Assembly (NCBI GenBank): GCA_032433595.1
Contig: JASWJB010000099.1
Span: 1 to 64,000 of the forward strand
Source of the DNA: Conoideocrella luteorostrata
Lineage: Eukaryota > Ascomycota > Sordariomycetes > Hypocreales > Clavicipitaceae
DNA length: 64,000 nt
Reading direction: 5' to 3'
Below, one piece after another: positions 56,606 to 64,000 of the stretch. Both the position numbers and the translations under genes were made by a program. Each line of letters begins with the position of its first letter. Position 1 is the stretch's first letter. A model generated the notes under the pieces. That model worked only from the letters and a program-made list of their open reading frames with translations. It was not told the origin of the DNA and searched no databases.

Positions 56606-58600
56606 ATGCAGCCGCTGCGCAATCCCTTCGGGCGCAGCGTTTCTGCCAGAGCCGTCGTCCCCAGAGTCAGCAACCGCCCCTACCGCCTAGCGTTCTGGTG
56701 CCGTACCTACTCGGTCCCTGCCAAAAAGCTGGAGCAGCAGCCGCCGCCACGCCCCCGGCGCAAGTTTGATCCCCATTTTAGCATGTCCAGCGAGGAGACC
56801 AACTACAACAGCTGGACCAAGACCAGCCTCATCCAGCGGCTGAGAGAGCTGGAGGGGGAGATCAAAAGACGGCCAGAAGGGGGTCCCTCCAAATCGGCGG
56901 TTGCTTCTGAGGATGGATCCCAAACCGCCGCCGCCGCGGACGGTGCCGAGCCAGGAAGAGTACAGAAAGTAACAGCTCCCCCTAAGGGAAAGGGAAAGGG
57001 AAAGCGCAAGATGGACCCCTCGCGGTATTCGTCGCGTTTTATTGCCCTGAAACTAGCGTATCTGGGCAAGAATTATGGCGGGTTCGAGTTTCAAGCCATG
57101 GGCAATCAGTCGTCGATTGAGGAGGAGCTGTGGAAGGCTCTTACGAAGGCGTGTCTCATATTCCCAGAGGACGAGAGGGTTGTCCAGTTCGACTGCTGCG
57201 ATTATTCAAAGTGCGGGAGGACAGACCGGGGCGTCAGTGCCTTTGGACAGGTCATTGGGCTGAGGGTTCGTAGCAACAAGCCTTTGCCCACCAAGAGGAT
57301 CAAGACGGATAATGATTTTACTGATGATGATACTGCCATAACGCCGGGCACTACGACAAGGGAGGAGGTGCGTGCGGCGGCAGCACAGGACGCGTATGCA
57401 GAGGCATCTGCAGGCAGTGCGGAAGAGCAACAGCCATCCCCGTTTGACGATCTCCACGATGAGCTCTGCTACCCCAGGATCCTAAACCGGTTGCTACCTG
57501 ACGACATTCGCATCCTCGCGTGGTGTCCGTCACCACCGCCAGACTTCTCTGCCAGGTTCTCCTGCCGAGAGCGTCAATACCGCTACTTTTTCACCCAGCC
57601 TGCCTTTGCGCCACGGCCCTCCAGTTCAGAGGAAGCATGCTCGAACAACAACAAGAGTCTCAAAACAGGATGGCTGGATATCGATGCCATGCGCGACGCC
57701 GCCGGGCGGTTCCAAGGCGACAACGACTTCCGCAACTTCTGCAAGATCGACCCCGCCAAGCAAATCACCAATTTCCGCCGCCGCATCTTCGAAGCAGACA
57801 TTGTTGAAGTCAAAGATGCCGCTTCGGCGCTTCCGTATCTCACAAGCCCCGGCTTCAACTTCTCTGCCGCGGCGGAGGGGATAGCACATACCACCAAAAC
57901 CACAACCACCACCAGCGGTCCCTTCCCCAAGGTGTACTACTTCCACGTCAGGGGCTCAGCCTTCCTATGGCACCAGATCCGGCACATGGTGGCCATTCTG
58001 TTCCTCGTCGGGCAGGGCCTCGAGCCATCGTCAGTGGTGTCTGAGCTTCTTGACACGAACATGAACCGCAGCCGGCCGAGCTACGTCATGGCCGATGAGG
58101 TGCCACTCGTTCTCTGGGACTGCATCTTCCCAGATCTTTCAAAGGAGGATTACACTGCCGCGGAGGCGCCAGCCCAACGGACAGACTGTATGGAGTGGAT
58201 ATACGTCGGCGAGGAGTACGAGGCGAATAAGTTCGGCCAGTTTGGCGTCATGGACAGCGTGTGGCACCTCTGGAGAGGCCACAAGATAGACGAGTTGTTG
58301 TCCGGCCAGCTGCTGCAGCTGATTTCTGGACAGGGCAAGCCACGCCACAACGAAGAACAGGGTAAGGACGCAGGGAAGCAAGGAACCAAAAAGGCCGATA
58401 TGAGTGCCAGGGTCTTTGAAGGTGGGAACAGTGCACGACTTGGCGGACGGTATGTGCCCGTGATGAAGAAGGAGTTGTTGCAGTCGCCTGAGGAGCAGAA
58501 TGATCGGTATGCCAAACGGAAGGGGTTTGCTGATGCTGCAGATATGCGGGCTCAGAGGTTTGGTGGTCCAAAGGAGGAGGAAGAAGAGGAGGGGGAGTAA
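56606..58600 (+). CDS. DEG1: tRNA pseudouridine synthase Deg1/Pus3 (TruA family)
   Basis: Intronless gene of 664 residues. It isomerises uridines 38/39 in the anticodon stem-loop of tRNAs. A basic, Arg-rich N-terminal extension (residues 1-40) may be a targeting signal; an alternative start is Met60 (MSSEETNYNSW). The TruA core begins RFIALKLAYLGKNYGGFEFQ, and the catalytic Asp lies in KCGRTDRGVSAFGQ (Asp about 207). Further blocks are ILNRLLPDDIRILAWCP, FSCRERQYRYFF, FRNFCKID and VRGSAFLWHQIRHMVAIL. Acidic and low-complexity inserts and a C-terminal extension make it longer than bacterial TruA. Its target class includes the tRNA-Arg in this window, but no specific link is shown. Confidence 0.96.
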   Translation: MQPLRNPFGRSVSARAVVPRVSNRPYRLAFWCRTYSVPAKKLEQQPPPRPRRKFDPHFSMSSEETNYNSWTKTSLIQRLRELEGEIKRRPEGGPSKSAVASEDGSQTAAAADGAEPGRVQKVTAPPKGKGKGKRKMDPSRYSSRFIALKLAYLGKNYGGFEFQAMGNQSSIEEELWKALTKACLIFPEDERVVQFDCCDYSKCGRTDRGVSAFGQVIGLRVRSNKPLPTKRIKTDNDFTDDDTAITPGTTTREEVRAAAAQDAYAEASAGSAEEQQPSPFDDLHDELCYPRILNRLLPDDIRILAWCPSPPPDFSARFSCRERQYRYFFTQPAFAPRPSSSEEACSNNNKSLKTGWLDIDAMRDAAGRFQGDNDFRNFCKIDPAKQITNFRRRIFEADIVEVKDAASALPYLTSPGFNFSAAAEGIAHTTKTTTTTSGPFPKVYYFHVRGSAFLWHQIRHMVAILFLVGQGLEPSSVVSELLDTNMNRSRPSYVMADEVPLVLWDCIFPDLSKEDYTAAEAPAQRTDCMEWIYVGEEYEANKFGQFGVMDSVWHLWRGHKIDELLSGQLLQLISGQGKPRHNEEQGKDAGKQGTKKADMSARVFEGGNSARLGGRYVPVMKKELLQSPEEQNDRYAKRKGFADAADMRAQRFGGPKEEEEEEGE

Positions 58601-58821
58601 GTATATACATGTCTTGTAGAAAGAGCTTTAGAATATACCTGCATGGCCCTCCCATATGGCTAGGCATATCGAATCACAGCACAAAACAAAACAAAACAAA
58701 GCATTACATTACTCATTTCAAGCATCCCGCTCTTCCAGACGTATGCTCAATAACCCAACGAGCAGAGGGGTATCATTGAAACCAGCGGCGAACAAGTAAA
58801 CACATCTTCAGCTGCATTTTC
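58601..58821. other. Convergent 3' region
   Basis: Short region between the DEG1 and GPI15 stops, with an (AAAAC)n run near 58681-58700. Nothing else is seen. Confidence 0.6.
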
Positions 58822-59523
58822 TCAATCAACACCATCCCTCTTGGGCTTCTCATACAAACATTCCCTCACACCTCTCCAAACCGTCTCCACAATCCTCCTC
58901 TTCGGCAACAGGCCTGGAAACACAACCACGACATGCTCCTCGCCCTCCACCACCACAACCAGATAATACCGCACCTCGAACCCCCGAAATGCCTCATTCA
59001 CGAAAATATCCTGGATCTTCTCTGTAGGGATGAACCGCGTCGCCGCGCTAGCAAGATACGTGCTCGGCGACTCTCTCGTCTGCACGCCCAGGCCTCTCAG
59101 CACCAAGAGGCTCTCGTGAGAATGCACCCGCAAGCTGAGCAGGTAGAACGTGGCTAGCGCGGCAGGCACCAAGACCGCTATGGGCACGGAGGAAGCCACC
59201 CCCGCGAAGAGCGTGCCTGTCCAGGAGCGCTGGTACGCGTCGAGCGTGTACCATAGCCCGGGGAGGGAAAACAGCAGCAGCAGTGTGTTGCTGTTCGGTG
59301 GTCGGGAGAGCGGCTCGGCGGGTTGACGGGCTGCGAGGGGACTTGTGATCCAGCAGCCGTAGAGGAGGAGGCATGTCGCGAGGGCGAGGAGCAGCCGCAG
59401 AACAAGTAGCAGCAGCCGGAGCAGACGGAGGGAGAGAGTCGTGGGGGGCAGCGTCGTGACGGTAAATTCGGCGGTTGTAGGAGATGGTCTGCGAACGCGC
59501 AGGCGGGGGGATGTGGTTATCAT
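58822..59523 (-). CDS. GPI15: GPI-GlcNAc transferase subunit Gpi15 (PIG-H)
   Basis: Intronless, 233 residues from MITTSPRLRVRRPS at 59523; an in-frame ATG 33 codons upstream (59622) is less likely because the sequence after MITTSPRL is the family-like start. Two hydrophobic segments follow (LRLLRLLLLVLRLLLALA and VPIAVLVPAALATFYLL). The PIG-H domain is the C-terminal part: ESLLVLRGLGVQTRE, FIPTEKIQDIFVNEAFRGFEVRYYLVVVV, and VFPGLLPKRRIVETVW. PIG-H is a subunit of the ER complex that starts GPI-anchor synthesis by adding GlcNAc to phosphatidylinositol. It is convergent with DEG1, with 221 bp between stops. Confidence 0.93.
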   Translation of the reverse strand: MITTSPRLRVRRPSPTTAEFTVTTLPPTTLSLRLLRLLLLVLRLLLALATCLLLYGCWITSPLAARQPAEPLSRPPNSNTLLLLFSLPGLWYTLDAYQRSWTGTLFAGVASSVPIAVLVPAALATFYLLSLRVHSHESLLVLRGLGVQTRESPSTYLASAATRFIPTEKIQDIFVNEAFRGFEVRYYLVVVVEGEEHVVVVFPGLLPKRRIVETVWRGVRECLYEKPKRDGVD

Positions 59524-61397
59524 GGCGTTGTGTGTGTGTGCGGATGTTCGATTCGAGTATGGAGCACGAGCTAGGGAGATGATGTAGCCATAATTGTTGG
59601 AGTTTGGTGTTGTAGTTTTCACAATGCTGACTGACAGGTAGAATCCAACAATGTCGAGGTGTCAATCTCTTTTTTTTTTTTTTCCTTATCAAGCTCATGT
59701 ATTCCCAGGCGCAGCAGGCCCCTTTCCCCAGCAATAACAAACGCCAATGCAAGCCAGTAAGAGCCGAACCGGAGGAAGCAAAGTTGCCAGTTGCAAGTTG
59801 AGCTCTCGTCAGGCCCAATTCCTAAGGCGGCAATTACCTACGAAAGCACAGCCACGAGTGCCGGGCCCCATTTTTTTACGGGGTATAGTACATAAAATAA
59901 AATACTCCAGAAATTTTCGACTGTAATGGTCCAACGGCGAAGTCTTTCGTTTTTCTCGCCGCAACCTCAGTTGCATTTCGACCACCACCCAACCCCGTCA
60001 GATCCCCCTCGCCTGGCGCCCAGCCCGAACGCCGCGGTGGTCTTGCATGCTCGCATGGGTAACCTGCGACGCCATGCGGCCCTAAGCACTGGAGATGACA
60101 CTTGAGAGAGGATTTACTCTGCAGAGAACTCTCCCCCGTCGCGTGGCGGACTGGATTACGACCGTGAGGGGCTTGGGTTGGTTGAGCGAGATGGAAATGT
60201 GCGACGCCACTTATTCTTTTTTTTGTTGTTTTTTGTAAAACAATACATTTTTGTTGTTCTTTTATTTTTATTTTTAATGGGCAATGAATTGGCAATGCGA
60301 GTGCACCATTTTTCTGTCCTTAAACAAGTGTACTGGCTTTGAAAAAAAAAAAAAAATTGGCCTGGTCATCGTCCCTCGTCCAACTTCCCGTTTCGAACCC
60401 GCAAGGCACACAGCCAGACACGCACGCCAGCAAGTCATCCTCCCTGACGCTTTGGTGGCTTCCACAACACTCCTTGGCCTTCATGTCTCGGATGTCCATT
60501 GCACCTGGGTATTACGTCTTTCAAAATTATATTCTGTTACCCGTACTCCGTATACATAGTACCTTTTTTTCTTTTTTTCCTTCACTGTGCTTTCGATCGA
60601 TTGTTGTCGTGTCTGAGTGAGACTTCCTCAACTAGATGGCTCAACCAATTTAAACTAATCACGAGCAATTTGCGCACTCGGTCGAAAGGATCGCTAAAAT
60701 TTATTCCAATAAATCAAAACCCTAAATCTGCGGCCACTTCCATCTCCTTCCTTTGTAACAAGTTGCCGTGAGGCAGCGTTGTATAAGCATCCCCTTGCAC
60801 TGCATAAAACCAAACGAAATAAAGTCCTCCACCAATATTTGTTCCTCTCGTCATGCATCTCTCTCCAGGCATGTCGTCAGTCATGAAATGAAAATATATA
60901 TGCATAAATTGGCCAAGGTGGTGTATCGCAGGTAGCTCGATGGCTCCCAATCCAGCCGCGCTTCTATGCCCGCGAATTTTGGTACAATAGAGTGAATGAT
61001 ACGGTCGAGAAGGGGAAAAAAAAGTAAAGTCGACGAAATTCGTCATCTTAACAAGTGTAAGATTCGGTGCAACTTGCTGCACCAGAGTCTTACTGGAAAA
61101 TGCTCATGCTGCATTCCCTACACACGGTGGAATAAAAATAATAATAAAAAGTGAGAAAAGACCCCCTCTTCAACGCGGCAGGCAACTAACTTGGCGGTGT
61201 ATGAAACGCAGGACGGCGAATGCTCTGCCATAAAAATCCACAGCGTTGATCGCGATACAGAGAGTCGAAAACATCTCAACAGCGTAAAAGGAGCGAAGTA
61301 GTATCTCAAGGAGGAGCAAACTGCTATGGAATCCTGCTCTTCAATCTGACGGTACAGCTGTCATTAAGTCAAACCCCGCGGCTGGATCCAAACAAGA
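59524..61397. other. Intergenic, no supported gene
   Basis: GPI15 promoter side and 3' flank of the partial gene. A GC-rich block (59930-60200) ends in a T run (about 60217-60225), and a poly-A run lies at 60340-60355. I cannot assign it to an RNA family. A motif copy GTACTCCGTATAC is at 60543-60555. Frames are short. Confidence 0.5.
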
Positions 61398-64000
61398 TCA
61401 AAACATCTCGCTTCGATGGAGTCCAGTCGACATGTGTTTTCCACTTGGCTCAATTGGGGATCGAATCACCCCAGGATCGTACATCATGGGCGGAGGCACA
61501 CTAGCAACGGACGATTTCAGGTTGCTCTGACGGTAGGCTCCATCTGATGGAATTTCCAGTGGTGGTGATTTGACACTTGCTCTGGAGTCCTTGCGGCTGC
61601 GGCTAGCCGATCTCATACGCTCACCTGTCTTGGAAAGCCGTCCAGAGAAACTCCCGTCGCCGGCACTACGTCCCCTGTTGTGGCCTCTTGATGGAGGAGC
61701 CGGTGGCGCAAGAACGGGAACCATGCCGTCATTGGGAGCAGCCGTGATGGGAGCACTGTCATCGTCATCCATAACAATTTCAATCATCCCAGAGCCAAGA
61801 GCCCCTCCGTGAAGGGATCGCTGCGCATAGGGTAGAGGAGCTGGTGGAGGCGGTGGCGGGATTGCCAAATGTTGAAGTTCCTTGAGCATCGGCGGTGCTG
61901 GAGGAGCTGGTGGAGGCGGAGGCAGCTCCTCTTGAGAACGACGTCGTTGTCCATGTATTACTTCCTCAATGCCCCTGATCTCGCCTGTACTAGCCTTCCT
62001 GGAATATCGAGTTTGGCCGGGCTCATCAGGGATGGGAGCCGACATACTGCGAGGAATGGCCAGTTTCTGCGGGGGCTGATATACCGTTGATGGAAGCAAT
62101 GTCAGTGTCTCGGCGCTCTGTTTCATAGGAGGGGATGCGTCAGGGGCATCATTTGGGCTATATGAAGACGGAATCTGCGGGACTTCGGGAGCTTCTTTAC
62201 TGAGCCTGCTGCCGTTCTCAGCCTCAACGATCAGTCTCATGGCTTTGGGCGTCGCCGGCAAGCCAACCCGAGGTGTGTTCCTGGCATACATGCTCTTAGG
62301 TGGCTCTGTTGCACATCGAGGAGGCAGATCTTCGCTGTCCCTGGGCTCCGACATTTCAACACCAATCCGCATGGCAGGGTTGTGGAAATCGTTTGGATGC
62401 GGAATTTGAGGGGCCTGTGGTCTCTTGGCCAGCGACTTTCGACGCTCCTCAAGTTCAAGAGCTGCCTGCTCTTTCTTTCTTTGCCGTTCATCCTTCATTT
62501 GACGCAAGTCACCAGCATGATCTGTCGAGGTCGCTCGTCCATGAGACGAGATCAAAGCCGGCAAGCTATCCAGAACTTCAGCCGTCTCTTTTTGACGAGT
62601 CTCGGATCTTTCGCCCTTAGTTACGACAGGCGAATTGAGTACGCCGCCAACGCCACGGCTTGTGCTTCGGCTGTGTTTCACTCTGAAGCTCTCTTGCTCC
62701 AACATGGCCTTTTTGAAGTCTTCCTCGTCTTCAGATCCTTGATAATGTAAAGCGGGACCCGCAGATAGAGGCACTGGCGAAGTTGGAGAGCGCTGATAAG
62801 ATCCGTCACGCCCTTTGCTTCTGCCTCGAGTATCCAGTGCTGGTAGACGGGGCCTTCCGTCAGGGCTTCGGCGTTGGCTGCCACGGCTTGAGGTTCGACT
62901 GCCGTTCTTCACCCTGTGGCCACCTGACTTCCTGGCAGTGGCGGTTTCTCCAACATCGAAATACCTGGGCGTCGTGCTCAAATTGGCCAGATCCTCGGGG
63001 GACATGGGAATCGGTGACGTGGGTGAGCGCTTGGGTTTAATCCATCCACGTGCGGAGGTTCGTCCGCGGTCTTCAGATGCTTCTCTCGACTTCGTTCTTC
63101 TCTCTCGGCTCCCATGACGGCCACGAGATGATTCACGGGCTCGCTCCACACTCTCTCCACGACTTCGATTTCTCTTCGAATAGTGCTGAGCAGTTTCAAG
63201 GCTACGAATGTAGCCGTCGCGATTTTTCTGACTGGCTCTCCAACTGCGTCCAGCGCTGGACGTCGATGTTATAGAGCTGGCAACAGAACCAGGCCCGTGG
63301 CGTTTCGGCCAGTGGTAGCGGGAAGAAGATGCTATCGACTGCTCTGGAGAGGTAACATCAGTAAGAGACTGCTGCTGCTCCAAAGTCGTGACCTCTAGAT
63401 TAACACCAGGTGGGATACGATCACGCGAGCCATTCCTATGGTTCGATCGAGCCTCCTGCATCCTAGTCACAACATCATCATTGGGAGACGGAGGTCGCTC
63501 CCTGTCGTATCCCTTAACAAGTTTCTGGAAGCCGTCCCGCATCATCATTGGGCTAGCCGTAGCAGCCCGCGGCAACGAAATGCCAGCAGCCAGGGTATCC
63601 TGCTCTGCTGATGACATGCGTAAATGACCCCGACGGCTATCTGTCGGTGTCTGTAAAGCCTTCTCTTCTATTTGAAGAGCGTCACGGTTCACGTCCGCCT
63701 CTCCAATGGATGGAAGTCGACCGCGCCCGTAGCTTGAACCGCCAGGGCGAGCAGACGTAGGTGTGTTGAACCTGCTCCTGCTCGACGGACGAAGGAAGGC
63801 TGTAGTTGCGTCGTTGATACCAGGAGAGATGGCCGATTCAGCAATTGGAGTTACGCCCGCGGCAATCGGCGTCTGTCCCCCATCGCCTTGTGAATAAAAC
63901 TTAGACTTCAGGGCTTGGTCCCCAAAGGAAGTAATGAGTTTGAGGGAAGAAGACTTGGCAATACTTCTTTGTGGGCCACGTTGAAGGCCGGGGGGAGATA
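61398..64000 (-). CDS. Long disordered Ser/Arg/Pro-rich protein, C-terminal part (partial at right edge)
   Basis: The frame is open from the right edge down to the stop at 61398, so at least 867 residues of the C-terminus are visible and the N-terminus is outside the window. The visible part opens with SLKLITSFGDQALKSKFYSQG, then Ser/Arg-rich stretches (RGESVERARESSRGRHGSRE), several SP motifs, two proline-rich stretches (QEELPPPPPAPPAPPMLKE and IPPPPPPAPLPYAQRS), an acidic patch MDDDDSAP and a conserved-looking end HMSTGLHRSEMF. No folded domain is recognised in this part. Proline stretches often bind SH3 or profilin, and the many SP/RS sites suggest phosphorylation; both are inference. No intron is needed within the window. 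Confidence 0.75.
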   Translation of the reverse strand, partial: SPPGLQRGPQRSIAKSSSLKLITSFGDQALKSKFYSQGDGGQTPIAAGVTPIAESAISPGINDATTAFLRPSSRSRFNTPTSARPGGSSYGRGRLPSIGEADVNRDALQIEEKALQTPTDSRRGHLRMSSAEQDTLAAGISLPRAATASPMMMRDGFQKLVKGYDRERPPSPNDDVVTRMQEARSNHRNGSRDRIPPGVNLEVTTLEQQQSLTDVTSPEQSIASSSRYHWPKRHGPGSVASSITSTSSAGRSWRASQKNRDGYIRSLETAQHYSKRNRSRGESVERARESSRGRHGSRERRTKSREASEDRGRTSARGWIKPKRSPTSPIPMSPEDLANLSTTPRYFDVGETATARKSGGHRVKNGSRTSSRGSQRRSPDGRPRLPALDTRGRSKGRDGSYQRSPTSPVPLSAGPALHYQGSEDEEDFKKAMLEQESFRVKHSRSTSRGVGGVLNSPVVTKGERSETRQKETAEVLDSLPALISSHGRATSTDHAGDLRQMKDERQRKKEQAALELEERRKSLAKRPQAPQIPHPNDFHNPAMRIGVEMSEPRDSEDLPPRCATEPPKSMYARNTPRVGLPATPKAMRLIVEAENGSRLSKEAPEVPQIPSSYSPNDAPDASPPMKQSAETLTLLPSTVYQPPQKLAIPRSMSAPIPDEPGQTRYSRKASTGEIRGIEEVIHGQRRRSQEELPPPPPAPPAPPMLKELQHLAIPPPPPPAPLPYAQRSLHGGALGSGMIEIVMDDDDSAPITAAPNDGMVPVLAPPAPPSRGHNRGRSAGDGSFSGRLSKTGERMRSASRSRKDSRASVKSPPLEIPSDGAYRQSNLKSSVASVPPPMMYDPGVIRSPIEPSGKHMSTGLHRSEMF

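Noticed and set aside
59930..60230. GC-rich block ending in a T run, possible structured RNA
   Set aside because: I compared it by eye with U1-U6, SRP, RNase P and U3 motifs and found no match on either strand.
61118..61309. Minus-strand frame between GPI15 and the partial gene
   Set aside because: 63 codons, no similarity, and it lies in the likely 3' UTR of the partial gene.
1..64000. CRISPR arrays, bacterial operons, prophage
   Set aside because: The window is eukaryotic, with spliced genes; no spaced direct repeats or phage genes were seen.

Overview
The window looks like nuclear DNA of a filamentous ascomycete, most likely a Sordariomycete and perhaps Hypocreales. The reasons are GT-AG introns of roughly 50-110 nt, CT-rich leaders, compact gene spacing and a protein set typical of that group. 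The species is not identified. I assembled spliced models by hand from reading-frame continuity and splice consensus; most close exactly in phase.

Left part (1-20.9 kb): a secreted pepsin-type protease, the ER Hsp70 chaperone Lhs1, a YAG7-like RGG-box protein, a divergent pair of tiny genes for CENP-W (kinetochore) and prefoldin subunit 4, an MFS drug-type transporter, a 637-residue protein of unknown function, and cobalamin-independent methionine synthase with a probable 5'-UTR intron.

Middle (20.9-40.1 kb): a transcription-factor-like ORF without its zinc cluster, an AT-hook protein with a SUMO-interaction-like motif, a decayed ABC transporter remnant, threonine synthase, an SLC25 mitochondrial carrier, an orphan candidate, the divergent pair TMA46 / OST4 (48-residue micro-ORF), and an intron-containing tRNA-Arg(ACG) followed by two perfect inverted repeats.

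Right part (40.1-64 kb): the mRNA export factor Yra1/Mlo3 with an 819-nt intron, a small codon-biased ORF, a simple-repeat-rich stretch, the p23 co-chaperone, ESCRT-III subunit Vps24, PRPP synthetase Prs1, RNA polymerase III subunit Rpc9, an atypical Rho-like GTPase, pseudouridine synthase Deg1/Pus3, the GPI-anchor subunit Gpi15/PIG-H, and the C-terminal part of a long disordered protein running off the right edge.

These are mostly conserved housekeeping genes scattered among intergenic DNA; I see no biosynthetic cluster, defence island or intact mobile element. Three genes share amino-acid and nucleotide precursor metabolism (MET6, THR4, PRS1), and two of them have a Gcn4/Cpc1-type TGACTCA element upstream. 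The most unusual signals are a short motif (TACGGAGTAC and its complement) scattered through intergenic DNA and often in inverted pairs, the oversized YRA1 intron, the GTPase with a non-canonical switch II, and the hairpin pair downstream of the tRNA. I found no convincing new multi-gene system.
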